In this document: positions 9,217 through 16,779 of the stretch, in pieces
Numbering within the stretch: position 1 is the first letter of the stretch
Layout of the letters: each line of letters starts with the position of its first letter
From: Arcanobacterium_A hippocoleae_A
Lineage (GTDB): Bacteria; Actinomycetota; Actinomycetes; Actinomycetales; Actinomycetaceae
DNA length: 64,000 nt
Assembly (NCBI GenBank): GCA_040360365.1
Contig: CP136412.1
Strand: one strand, 5' to 3'
Position numbers and translations under genes: made by a program
Notes under the pieces: generated by a model
Seen by the model: only the letters and a program-made list of their open reading frames with translations
Told to the model about the DNA's origin: nothing
The model's database searches: none

Positions 9217-10233
9217 TTATCGCCGCACACGATAGTACTTCCCTTCATTGTCGGAATCTGGCCAATCACCGTTCCAGTCAAGGTAATTTCGCGTGTGCTG
9301 CGCGATTCGCAGTCTGCTTCCACTCTTTGAATAAACGAACCCGATATGATCCACCGATCCATCGTTGCCAAAATCGACACCTATGAAATCTCCTGACCGG
9401 ACGTTTGACACAAATGAGCGCCATGATCGCGTGCTGTATCCGCTTCCCATATAGTTTTTGAAAGTATTGGCATTAATCCATGACACGGATCGGTTGCCTT
9501 TACCTTTCCACCACCAACCCTTGTAAACATCGTTGTAGGTGTCCATGCCAACTCCACCAGCAAGAAGAATCTGTGAGGCGAAATTAGTGCAATCTGCATC
9601 CCAGAAGATCTTTGTCTTTTCTACCTCATATTTTGGATTGGGATTCACAGCATATTTTCTTGCATAATTGCGAGCCGCAGCTAGGTTTATTCCTGAATTA
9701 CGAGGTTGGTAAACAGGTCTATCATTACCGTTTTCTGGTTTTGTCGGAACCAACATGCGAGCCTGTTCAATAGCTTCTTCTTCATGCAGGATGCCCTCAT
9801 TAACTTTGCGGCTCATTTCTTCAAAGTGACTAATAATCTCCGTGTTTTCTTGTTCGTTTTCGTAAATATCCAAAAACTGCAGCAAGGGCTGAACGTCGAT
9901 TTGTGCGCTACTGTTACTGGATAGTGCAGCATTCTTATAGTCGCTAGCAGTATTAACAGTCAGTTCTGCTAGCGAAAACTCTTTCTGTAAAGATTCAACA
10001 TAAGTCGAGTAGGCGAGCATATATTCATCTTTGACATCCTCAGCATTTTCATAGGTGTCAAGAATACTAAACTGCTCTCCCATAAACTCCTCAACATTGG
10101 TAACGGTTTGAGCATCAGTTATCGCTGACTCGGTATTGCCACTATTTGATTCGTCTGCGTGAACTACACCAGCTGTAGTCAGGGTTATGGCAATTGCTAC
10201 GATTGAAGATGTAAGGTACTTCGAGAGCTTCAT
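9217..10233 (-). CDS. Secreted protein with Amidase_6-like catalytic domain
   Basis: The protein (about 338 residues) has an N-terminal signal peptide ending near VVHADES, a mostly helical middle region, and a C-terminal domain from about residue 215. That domain holds AAARNYARKYA, DCTNFASQILLAGG (catalytic Cys) and SVDHIGFVY (catalytic His), the pattern of the putative amidase domain Amidase_6 (PF12671). A cell-wall or peptide-bond hydrolase acting outside the cell is likely. The start at 10233 has an AAAGGAA site and sits behind a leader shared with three other exported-protein genes. The frame upstream of 10233 is leader sequence, not protein. Confidence 0.8.
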   Translation of the reverse strand: MKLSKYLTSSIVAIAITLTTAGVVHADESNSGNTESAITDAQTVTNVEEFMGEQFSILDTYENAEDVKDEYMLAYSTYVESLQKEFSLAELTVNTASDYKNAALSSNSSAQIDVQPLLQFLDIYENEQENTEIISHFEEMSRKVNEGILHEEEAIEQARMLVPTKPENGNDRPVYQPRNSGINLAAARNYARKYAVNPNPKYEVEKTKIFWDADCTNFASQILLAGGVGMDTYNDVYKGWWWKGKGNRSVSWINANTFKNYMGSGYSTRSWRSFVSNVRSGDFIGVDFGNDGSVDHIGFVYSKSGSRLRIAQHTRNYLDWNGDWPDSDNEGKYYRVRR

Positions 10234-10323
10234 TTGAGAAGTTCCTTTCGTCGTGCCGTCTTCTTTGACGGCGGGTAGTGTAGCTTGGGAATCTGGGCCG
10301 TGGACTCTTTTTAAAGACATAAA
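10234..10323 (-). promoter_or_regulatory. Conserved leader, copy A (amidase gene)
   Basis: Read on the minus strand, the leader carries CCCAGATTCCCAAGCT, ACCCGCCGTC, GACGGCACGACGAAAGGAA and then the start codon. It aligns with the leaders at 12641-12715, 27722-27794 and 29326-29395. GCCGTC and GACGGC can form a 6-bp stem just before the ribosome-binding site. A TTTATG box at 10323-10318 stands where the -10 is in the other copies. The upstream operator dyad is absent, apparently lost at the junction near 10.36 kb. Confidence 0.6.
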
Positions 10324-10367
10324 AAGCGTAAACTTAGGCAACCCTTAGTGTCAATGGTTTTCGCAAA

Positions 10368-10402
10368 ACTAGTAGCCTTCGCTCGTCATACATCGACTCG
10401 CC
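10368..10402 (-). pseudogene. terL 3' tail fragment, minus strand
   Basis: The minus strand reads GESMYDERRLL, matching the ESVYDERGLL terminus of the terminase large subunit found also at 10.97, 12.85 and 29.22 kb. It stands directly upstream of the leader of the amidase module, the same order as in the other modules. It meets a plus-strand terL piece head to head. Confidence 0.6.
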
Positions 10403-10414
10403 ATTATCACGGCG

Positions 10415-10993
10415 TTCATGCCCGTCTTCCCGCCCATCGAGCCAGATGAACCCTACTGGATACTTCCGCGCTTTCGGTTCCGAAAGACACGCTCAACCTG
10501 CGACTAGCCCGCGATTACGCACCCTACTGCCTGTAGAGCTGACAAGATTTCCTGCAAACCATCGAGGGCAACGTTGTATACTATGAACATATCGAGCATA
10601 AGATTGAACAACCCGACCTCAAATACAACATCCGAGAGATTACTTACGGCCGGCGGGGAGCCGTCCAAATATCCAGAATTTGGAAGGTATAGGTTTCACC
10701 GTCGTTCCCTTCGGGCAGGACTTCAAATATATGAGCACCTCTCGAAGGAACTGATGAAACTCGCCCTCGAACGCAAGCTGGCTCACGATGGTTACCCAAT
10801 ACTCGCGTAGATGGTAGACAACATCCACGTCCAAACCGACCCGGCAGGCAACATTAAACCCGACAAACAAAAATCCACCGAGAAAATCGACGGCATCGTC
10901 GCATTGATCATGGCACTAGACTAGGCAATCAGAAACGGCGGCGCAGAGAGCACCGAATCCGTGTATGACGAGCGCGGGCTACTGATAATCTGA
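10415..10993 (+). pseudogene. Phage terminase large subunit, decayed C-terminal part
   Basis: Reading across frames gives EPYWILPRF, LQTIEGNVVYYEHIE, YNIREITYGRRGAVQ, GFTVVPFGQDFKYMS, KLAHDGYPIL, PAGNIKPDKQKSTEKIDGIV and SVYDERGLLII. This is the nuclease-domain end of a phage terminase large subunit, which cuts and packages DNA. In-frame stop codons (for example the TAG at 10922) and frame changes show real decay, beyond the homopolymer losses. It is followed by an unrelated cargo gene and then a portal fragment. Confidence 0.8.
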
Positions 10994-11034
10994 TGGGAAG
11001 GATACCTGCTAATTTTGAAATGGAGGTTCTTCAG

Positions 11035-11652
11035 ATGAAAAACTCTACTCTTGATCCACTGAAATACATCAACGACACTAAAACACCTCGTGGCCCTCGT
11101 TCGTCAGTCAGGTACGGTAATACAGCACGGCTAGATAAAGCTCAAGAACAAGCGAGACTGTCTCCCACGCCGGTGGAAGAAATTATTAACTACGTTAATG
11201 AGTTTTTGCTTTCATTAGGCATGAAGAAATGTGAGAATCCGAAGCATACGCTACCAGATACAGGTTCTGACGATGCTGTAAAACTAGAGGAACACATTGA
11301 CAAGGAAATCTACGCTCCTATTCGCGCATGCAAGGATATTACCTGCAAAGACATCGTATGGATGAAGTTTACGGATAAAGGGTTTTTGGGTGTTGTAGCA
11401 GTGAGTAATGACATCAACTTTGATATCCCCAAACCAGAAGATACCCACCTCTGTAAGAGGAACACATCTGGGATTATAGTCCAGAAACTTGGACAGGATT
11501 GGGATCGAAGTTTTGTTTTAGTGTTTCCATTACACAATATTCCCAAGGACCTGACACGAAGCGATATTGAGACTGGTATAGGTAACTATTTAATCGAGAA
11601 AAAGGTTCCTATATTGGATTACTACTCTCATAGATATCAATTTGGTAGGTAA
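11035..11652 (+). CDS. Uncharacterised cargo protein between terL and portal
   Basis: The start at 11035 (MKNSTLDPLKYIND) has a GGAGG site 7 nt before it and gives 205 residues; an upstream start at 10993 lacks one. The protein is soluble and charged, with no signal peptide. Cysteines occur at KKCENPKH, IRACKDITCKD and THLCKRN. I do not recognise the family. It sits in the same terL-portal slot as the toxin-like modules, in plus orientation, without the shared operator or leader. It might be a phage accessory (moron) gene; function unknown. Confidence 0.7.
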   Translation: MKNSTLDPLKYINDTKTPRGPRSSVRYGNTARLDKAQEQARLSPTPVEEIINYVNEFLLSLGMKKCENPKHTLPDTGSDDAVKLEEHIDKEIYAPIRACKDITCKDIVWMKFTDKGFLGVVAVSNDINFDIPKPEDTHLCKRNTSGIIVQKLGQDWDRSFVLVFPLHNIPKDLTRSDIETGIGNYLIEKKVPILDYYSHRYQFGR

Positions 11653-11666
11653 TACACAGCGATTTT

Positions 11667-11695
11667 AAGGACTCTCTATTCGGGGAGTCTTTCTA
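11667..11695 (+). terminator. Intrinsic terminator after the cargo gene
   Basis: AAGGACTCTC and GGGGAGTCTTT pair over about ten positions around a 6-nt loop and are followed by T-rich sequence. It isolates the cargo gene from the portal fragment that begins at 11711. Confidence 0.75.
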
Positions 11696-11710
11696 ATTTG
11701 AAGTTCGAAA

Positions 11711-11795
11711 ATGGGTTTCATGGATTGGCTGCGCCCGAAAACTAGGAAGCTGGAGAATCATTCTTTCACTTCGGGCGGTTATAGTTTCTTTTTTC
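11711..11795 (+). pseudogene. Portal gene 5' fragment, plus strand
   Basis: The frame from the ATG at 11711 reads MGFMDWLRPKTRK, then TSGGYSFFFGP. The last part matches the N-terminus of the longer portal gene at 30811 (LTSGGYSFFFGP). It breaks off where it meets a second portal fragment in opposite orientation. Confidence 0.75.
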
Positions 11796-11814
11796 GGTCC
11801 GCTCCGCACTCATG

Positions 11815-11897
11815 GATCCAAAGAAAAAGCTATAACCCGAGTGCGTAAGCGCCTTATCCTCAGCAGTGTGTTTATTGAAAAGAGTTCGTAAGCTCAT
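11815..11897 (-). pseudogene. Portal gene 5' fragment, minus strand
   Basis: The minus strand from 11897 reads MSLRTLFNKHTAEDKALTHS followed by GYSFFFGS, another portal N-terminus. It lies downstream of the minus-strand secreted-peptide module, so that module too sits between terL and portal. The two portal fragments face each other and create a long imperfect inverted repeat across 11780-11840. Confidence 0.75.
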
Positions 11898-11921
11898 TTT
11901 GATTCTTCCGCATAACAAAGC

Positions 11922-11953
11922 CATCCCGCCACTAATCAGCTTGTGACGGGATG
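11922..11953 (-). terminator. Terminator-like hairpin before the minus-strand portal piece
   Basis: CATCCCG and CGGGATG, extended by CAC/GTG past one mismatch, form a stem of ten pairs. It follows the small peptide gene at 11986-12117 and precedes the portal fragment. It has only a weak T-tract. Confidence 0.5.
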
Positions 11954-11985
11954 AGGATTGTTGAATTAGTTGAATGGAAAAGGTG

Positions 11986-12117
11986 CTACGTAAATATTAG
12001 TACAGCTACAATGCTACAAAACACCGCCACCACAATAATCGCCATTGTGCTGTTCAGGTTCTTGCGGTTATTACCGTTATTCTCATTGTCCTTATGGTTA
12101 TTTTTACCAACAAGCAA
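11986..12117 (-). CDS. Possible 43-residue single-helix peptide
   Basis: A TTG at 12117 opens a frame that overlaps the end of the secreted-protein gene and encodes a hydrophilic Asn-rich half (NNGNNRKNLNST) followed by one membrane helix (MAIIVVAVFCSIVAVLIFT). Its position after a glycine-zipper exported protein recalls a small immunity gene. The unusual start and small size make it uncertain. A shorter version could start at the ATG of the helix. Confidence 0.4.
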   Translation of the reverse strand: MLVGKNNHKDNENNGNNRKNLNSTMAIIVVAVFCSIVAVLIFT

Positions 12118-12640
12118 TTACCCCACCTACAATTCCTCCAACCAGACCAGTAATGCCACCGGTAATAGTAACTGGTTCAACAGGCACAAAGGGCAGACCA
12201 GATACAGCACCTAACGCAGCACCTCCAGCAGCCCCTCCAACAGTTCCTGCAACTATTCCTTTACCGTAGCAACCCCAGTCAAATCTATCGGTGAAATAGT
12301 TGACTATAAAATGATTGTCATCTACGGGGACGTAGCTGATTATCGCATTTACTTCGCCAACTGACGCATTAGTCGGTAAGCTGCCCAATGAATCACCATT
12401 AGCATCGAATATAGAAGGACTCTTATAAGAGTTATCAAACGATACCGTTGCTTTTTCGAGTGTCACAAGAACATTGCCATTATCGTCTTTGTTAATAGAG
12501 AATTGAGGTTCCGCCATAGCGGTTTCATTTGATGCATTACCCTCATCGGCGAGCGCTATCCCTGTTCCAGCAAAAACTAGAACTAGCGCAGAAATTAGTG
12601 TCGCGAATATGCCAGATACTCTCTTAGCAACAGATCTCAT
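12104..12640 (-). CDS. Secreted protein with Gly-rich hydrophobic C-terminus, bacteriocin-like
   Basis: The 178-residue product starts MRSVAKRVSGIFATLISA and has a signal peptide ending near GIALADEG. A beta-rich middle part follows, then a tail of small residues (GIVAGTVGGAAGGAALGA and GGITGLVGGIVGGVIACW). A signal peptide plus a long pro-region and a hydrophobic Gly/Ala tail is the layout of large-precursor bacteriocins, but no named family is recognised. The start at 12640 follows AAAGGAG in the shared leader. The upstream frame to 12709 is leader sequence. Confidence 0.75.
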   Translation of the reverse strand: MRSVAKRVSGIFATLISALVLVFAGTGIALADEGNASNETAMAEPQFSINKDDNGNVLVTLEKATVSFDNSYKSPSIFDANGDSLGSLPTNASVGEVNAIISYVPVDDNHFIVNYFTDRFDWGCYGKGIVAGTVGGAAGGAALGAVSGLPFVPVEPVTITGGITGLVGGIVGGVIACW

Positions 12641-12730
12641 AAGCTGTACTCCTTTCACGAGGCCACCGTTGTTGATTGCAGGTTGCGCAGCTTGGTGTTT
12701 TGGCTGCAATCTCTATTTCGAGATACCGCA
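12641..12730 (-). promoter_or_regulatory. Conserved leader, copy B
   Basis: Read on the minus strand it carries GAGATTGCAGCC, CCAAGCTGCGCAACC, AACGGTGG and GTGAAAGGAG before the start codon. GCAGC and GCTGC can pair across a loop of about 11 nt, as in copies C and D. The CGGTAT box at 12728-12723 stands 32 nt from the operator dyad. Confidence 0.65.
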
Positions 12731-12759
12731 AGTTTAGTATTTGTTACTGGCTCTCCAAC

Positions 12760-12825
12760 ACTGACAAATGTCGGTATATTATCATCGTAATTAGTCGGTG
12801 CTGCGACACCGGCATATGTCAGGGT
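12760..12825 (-). promoter_or_regulatory. Two operator dyads upstream of copy B
   Basis: The minus strand at 12775-12760 reads ACCGACATTTGTCAGT, one base from the perfect dyad. The flanking sequence (ATAT before, TTGGAGAGCCA after) matches the promoter at 24.02 kb over roughly 40 positions. A second, more diverged site lies at 12805-12825 (CACCGGCATATGTCAGGGTG). Confidence 0.75.
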
Positions 12826-12832
12826 GAGCTAA

Positions 12833-12869
12833 ATAAACAGGAGTCCGCGCTCGTCATACACGGATTAGG
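12833..12869 (-). pseudogene. terL 3' tail fragment, interrupted by an IS
   Basis: The minus strand encodes SVYDERGLLFI followed by a TAG stop, the last residues of the terminase large subunit. The IS1249-like element begins immediately beyond, so this piece was cut by its insertion. It stands directly upstream of the operator of the minus-strand secreted-protein module. Confidence 0.7.
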
Positions 12870-14192
12870 GGGCTATAGGACAGCTCGTGTTGTTTTTTGG
12901 GGTATTTTTTGTTGTTGTGGTGCGGGAAAGTGGGTTTTGAACTCGTTTTGACTTGAGTTCTTGGTTGGACATTTCGTGTTGGTTTTGTGCTGGGTTTTGC
13001 TTGGCGTGGCGGGCGAAAGTTGTTGTTGGACTGGGTTGAATTGAGGAATGGGAAATCCTCGATGCAAAATGTGTGGCCGGTCGATGATCAAATATGGGAA
13101 GACTGGGGCTGGAAAACAACGATTCAGGTGTGGCACGTGTTTAGGCACGCAGACTCGGACGAATGATATTCGTGCTCGGGACTTTGCTGCGTTTTTGAGA
13201 TTTATTACTGGTCGTTCTACTTATAACGATCTTCCAGGTAAAGGGCGTAACGCTAGGCGTCGGTTTGAACAGTTTTGGCATTTATGGCCTATTGCTCCGC
13301 TTGTTGACGAGGTTCATCATGTTGTGTTTGTTGATGGTATTTACCTAGCTAAGGGAGTGGTAATGCTGATCGCGTGTACGGATAAACACGTGTTGGGTTG
13401 GCATATAGCGCGTAGTGAGCATACTAGCGCGTGGCAAGCATTATTCTCACGTATTGCCCCACCAGATGTAGTGGTCTGTGATGGTGGGCAAGGAATACAC
13501 AAAGCAGTCAAACGAGAGTGGAGCCGAACCCGGATTCAAAGGTGTGTGTTTCACGTGTTTTGCTCAGTGAAACAGAAAACCACTACTAGACCGAGAACGA
13601 ATGCGGGTGTAGAGCTTTACGGTCTGGCTAAAGCGCTGCTGAGAGTGAACACACTACAGCAGGCCAGCCAGTGGCTGACAAGCCTAACGCAGTGGAATGC
13701 TCGCTGGCAGCTCATGTTAAGCGAGCGTACCCGCTACCCGGATGGAGGTGTTGATTTCACACATAAACGGCTCGTACAAGCCAAAGATACATTACCCGTG
13801 CTGGGACGATGTTTACCTTCCTTGACCCAGTCTTGCAGCGTGAGGGGAAGGACCGATACCGGCTACCTCGAACCAGATCGAGGGCGGGATTAACGCCCAA
13901 CTGCGTGAGATGCTGCGCCGGCACCGAAGAATGCGTATAGATCGACGGATCAAAGCAGTGGCTTGGTGGTGCTACCTGCATACCGAGACAGTTCTGTCCC
14001 CTGCACAGATTCTCGCTGCCACGTTCACAGACGAGCAGATCAATACCTTCTACCAGCAATCCGCCAACAGATTCGCAGCACAGCAAGAACTCAATCAATG
14101 GGGTACAGGAGTGAACTGGAACGACTTCCACACCGCCCACCAAATGGCACAACAACTACTAAACCTCACCAACACGATTTGTCCTATAACCC
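12870..14192 (+). mobile_element. IS1249-like insertion sequence
   Basis: Terminal inverted repeats of 22 bp are visible: GGGCTATAGGACAGCTCGTG at 12870 and, inverted, a closely matching end at 14171-14192 (shared core TATAGGACA and TCGTGTT). The element of about 1.3 kb carries a single transposase gene. It lies inside a terL remnant. No clear target duplication flanks it. Confidence 0.75.
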
Positions 14193-14257
14193 TATATTCC
14201 GAGGTCTCCCCAGCAAAAGCCATAAGAAACAATCCCATCAGAGGAATCAGCCTCTAG
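13048..14257 (+). CDS. IS1249-like (IS256-group) transposase, frameshifted
   Basis: The protein begins with a zinc-ribbon (CKMCGRSM, then CGTC) and continues with the mutator-type catalytic core: VVFVDGIYLAKGVV, a CDGGQGI aspartate, and RCVFHVFCSVKQKTTTRP. The C-terminal part (SNQIEGGINAQLREMLRR, then WWCYLHTET with the catalytic Glu) is in two other frames. One G is missing near 13812 and one C near 13860. About 390 residues when restored. The last codons run over the right inverted repeat. Confidence 0.85.
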
Positions 14258-14391
14258 TTCCTGAAAGAGTGGTTTTCAATCGCTTACCCACAGGATAACA
14301 AAACCCTAACCCCACAAGCAACAAACACGCCAAAACATGGCAAGCAAAACAAAACCATTGCGAATATTTCGAATAACGATAGTCTTAAAAC

Positions 14392-14532
14392 ATGACAACT
14401 ACAACCCAAACCGAACCAACCGACCACAAGAATCAACAAGCGCAAACGCGAGAACAAATCCTGACACAAATAACCAAAGAAGCCGAAGACCTAGGACTCT
14501 ACGACACCATTCCAGAACCCGTCCGCCAGTAA
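14392..14532 (+). CDS. Possible 46-residue acidic protein
   Basis: The frame MTTTTQTEPTDHKNQQ to LGLYDTIPEPVRQ is hydrophilic and reads like a real protein end. There is no clear ribosome-binding site and the surrounding 500 bp hold only weak frames. Kept as a low-confidence small gene. Confidence 0.3.
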   Translation: MTTTTQTEPTDHKNQQAQTREQILTQITKEAEDLGLYDTIPEPVRQ

Positions 14533-14701
14533 CAGAAAGCGTCTTAATAAACCACCTACGGGCTAATCTCCCCAACTTTTGCCAAGCCGTAGACGAACAA
14601 AACTGGTGGATTTAACGCGCTACCCTCACGCGAGCCAAATGCTTATCAAGTAATTCAAGAGCAGAATAGTCAGTTTCTCGTCAGAATAAGTGGGAAAATA
14701 A

Positions 14702-14743
14702 CTCCCTGTAAGCACACAAACACTACCCACCACTTACAGGGAG
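14702..14743 (+). promoter_or_regulatory. Hairpin sequestering a ribosome-binding site
   Basis: CTCCCTGTAAG (14702-14712) and CTTACAGGGAG (14733-14743) are a perfect 11-bp inverted repeat. The second arm contains the GGGAG site used by the gene starting at 14751, so the folded message would hide it. Confidence 0.6.
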
Positions 14744-14750
14744 AAAACTA

Positions 14751-15068
14751 ATGAAAATCGATCGACGCCTAACTCCGGTCACCGCCCAAGCCATCAACAC
14801 CCGAAATACCCGAACCCAACAACAAGCTGATAACCCTATAACTATCAGCCAGCTCCTTACCGAGCACACCAACCAAATCGACGAGCTTCTCAGCGTGATC
14901 CAACAACTCGAACTTCAACTGCGACTCGCAATAGGCACGATTGAGATAATCCAAAAAGACGGGATCATGTACTTCCACGACAGGCTCAACCCAAACCTTG
15001 GGCTTATCCAAGCCGACGGACTCGACCTCGTCATCGGCGCTGACGGAGAACTCGGATACCGATTCTAA
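14751..15068 (+). CDS. Uncharacterised coiled-coil phage-type protein
   Basis: This 105-residue protein has a basic, polar N-terminus, a helical region with heptad-like leucines (ISQLLTEHTNQIDELLSVIQ) and a short C-terminal domain with LDLVIGADGELGYRF. It has a strong GGGAG site. No family is recognised; small proteins with this layout are frequent next to prophage tail or head genes. The upstream inverted repeat suggests translational control. Confidence 0.6.
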   Translation: MKIDRRLTPVTAQAINTRNTRTQQQADNPITISQLLTEHTNQIDELLSVIQQLELQLRLAIGTIEIIQKDGIMYFHDRLNPNLGLIQADGLDLVIGADGELGYRF

Positions 15069-15134
15069 AACACCCGCAACACACCCCTTAACAGAAAAAG
15101 CATCAGCCTCGTAGCTTTACTATCCCAAATTTGA

Positions 15135-15213
15135 TATGCTGACTGTGGGAGACGCTCCCTGCGCCAGTCTTGAAATAATAGACCGCCAGAACGTGCAGGC
15201 TTGGCGTCTCCCG
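15135..15213. other. Long-stem hairpin, possible small RNA or terminator
   Basis: GGGAGACGC and GCGTCTCCC pair perfectly over 9 bp around an inner hairpin (GTCT/AGAC) spanning about 15149-15212. A TATGCT box at about 15135 would allow a plus-strand RNA starting near the stem. The structure directly follows the stop of the minus-strand immunity candidate, so it may simply end that transcript. Confidence 0.4.
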
Positions 15214-15614
15214 TTATTCTAACTTTATTTCCTTAAATATTTGACCGTCATTACTCATAACCCATAAGCGACGGATATGCCCATCTTTAACACGCGAATT
15301 GTATTTAGAAAGTTGGTTCTCAAGTTTTGAAGAAAGCGTCTTTCTACCTAACAGACGCCTCCCAAGCAGGATTACCGTGATACCTGGACACTCAAAATTT
15401 GCTTTTCAAATTCTTCGTCAAAATTAAGAACCTCTATATCTCGCAGTAAATCTTTCGGCAACTGTAGACGCGATTCTTCGACAAGATCAGCAAGAGCACT
15501 AAAAGGAGCAGTAGCGCCGTCTTCTTTTAACAAGGTGCGCAAATCTTGTTCTTCCTGAGTTGAGATAGCAGAAATTGACACAGCAAATTCCAAGAGCCGT
15601 TCAACAACACTCAT
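15214..15614 (-). CDS. Immunity protein candidate for the MuF-CdiA toxin, frameshifted
   Basis: From the ATG at 15614 (MSVVERLLEF, GGAGG upstream) the protein is acidic for 75 residues. After one missing T near 15392 it continues as ECPGITVILLGRR through LWVMSNDGQIFKEIKLE, giving about 133 residues. It follows the toxin gene on the same strand. An acidic small gene directly after a toxin-domain C-terminus is the standard immunity position. No family is recognised, so the call rests on context. Confidence 0.6.
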
Positions 15615-15731
15615 GGCCCTATATCCTCCCATTCATCTGAGCACCTTGGTATTCGTTTACATAGTCGAAAGGAGATAGCTGACCAGTCCGGCTTTTACAG
15701 CTACGGTGGACCGGTGGACTATCTCCTAAAC

Positions 15732-16394
15732 TCATTTTACACTTTTCAGAAGCGAATATCTATTAACTTTCCCTTGCTTGCCAATAATAATCATTTCTAC
15801 AATCTTAGACTGCCCGAAAAAACGATGTTCAGCCTGACTAACAGCCATTTCTTCAGATAATGCACATCTAGACAAATCAAGAACAAGCCTATTAGCTTGT
15901 TTTCTAGCCTTACTGAACTGATTTGCTATTGTATTCTTCCCGCTTCCCTGAGGTGACTTAATTTCCCACACAACCCCATCTATTTCAATATCTGGATTCT
16001 TAGCTCCCTGAACACGATTAACACTTCTGAAAACTACATTTAAGCCCGATTGTGCCAATAAATTAGCAGCGTTAAATTCATGATCGCGCAAATTACTTAC
16101 TTTAGAAGTATCGACCGTGCCTTTCCGTGGTCTGCCTTGTTTCTTTTCTGGACGTGTCCGCGCAAGCACCCCACGCCTACGCTTTATCACATCCCGAATA
16201 TCATCATTCCCACGCCAATACGGCTTATATTCTTCCTCATGCAGTTTCTCAAAATCATAACCAGGTGTCTCACCAACCCACCTACCAGCCACCCACCTAC
16301 CCTTAACCGGCACAGGAACACAGTCACAATCCGAATGATAACGGTTACCATCCCCGCCCGCGTCCCTACGAGTCCCATACACAGGACCACGCAA
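15732..16394 (-). CDS. MuF-type phage protein fragment with CdiA-like nuclease toxin tail
   Basis: Residues 1-30 (RYHSDCDCVPVPVKGRW) are the end of a phage head-morphogenesis (MuF) domain. A linker rich in Arg and Lys follows. The C-terminal 130 residues hold NAANLLAQSGLNVVF, NPDIEIDGVVWEIKSP and NTIANQFSKARKQANRLVLD. That D...E-x-K pattern is the PD-(D/E)xK core of CdiA C-terminal tRNase toxins. MuF polymorphic toxins are packaged with phage particles. The 5' part of the gene is missing, so this copy may be an orphan cassette. An immunity candidate follows. Confidence 0.75.
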   Translation of the reverse strand: MRGPVYGTRRDAGGDGNRYHSDCDCVPVPVKGRWVAGRWVGETPGYDFEKLHEEEYKPYWRGNDDIRDVIKRRRGVLARTRPEKKQGRPRKGTVDTSKVSNLRDHEFNAANLLAQSGLNVVFRSVNRVQGAKNPDIEIDGVVWEIKSPQGSGKNTIANQFSKARKQANRLVLDLSRCALSEEMAVSQAEHRFFGQSKIVEMIIIGKQGKVNRYSLLKSVK

Positions 16395-16561
16395 TGAAAA
16401 CTACAGGAACACTAGCCACAGCCACACTTATAGCCGGCTATCTTACCCGCCCCCACAACCTGCTAGGAAACATTGGGCTCTTTCTGGCAGGGCTGGCACT
16501 GGTTGGAATCTTCACCGTGAAAGCCGTAAGCCTATACGCAAGCAGAAAAGAGCAGCAATGA
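16394..16561 (+). CDS. Small two-helix membrane protein
   Basis: A 55-residue product (MKTTGTLATATLIAGYLTRP to VKAVSLYASRKEQQ) with two hydrophobic stretches. Its TGA overlaps the ATG of the next gene (ATGA), so the two are coupled. It may be a phage-encoded accessory gene; function unknown. Confidence 0.5.
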   Translation: MKTTGTLATATLIAGYLTRPHNLLGNIGLFLAGLALVGIFTVKAVSLYASRKEQQ

Positions 16562-16770
16562 CTACCCGTTATTTATCCCTACATGGCTATGCTAAACGCG
16601 TTGGAATAGCCTACTCAACCATCCGCGCCTACCAAAGACAAAAACGTCTAGCGCCACCAGATGCCATTATCGGGGAAGGCAACGCCCAAACATACGGCTG
16701 GCTCCCCGAAACGGTAGACGCGTGGCAAATAAACCGTCCAGGACGCGGAGCAAGAACCGACCTGAAATAA
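16558..16770 (+). CDS. Excisionase-like helix-turn-helix protein
   Basis: This 70-residue protein reads MTTRYLSLHGYAKRVGIAYS, then TIRAYQRQKRLAPPDAIIG and YGWLPETVDAWQINRPGRG. This is the winged MerR/AlpA-like fold used by small actinophage excisionases and regulators. It is convergent with the integrase gene, from which only 9 nt separate it, the normal xis-int neighbourhood. Confidence 0.75.
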   Translation: MTTRYLSLHGYAKRVGIAYSTIRAYQRQKRLAPPDAIIGEGNAQTYGWLPETVDAWQINRPGRGARTDLK

Positions 16771-16779
16771 AACCCTCTA

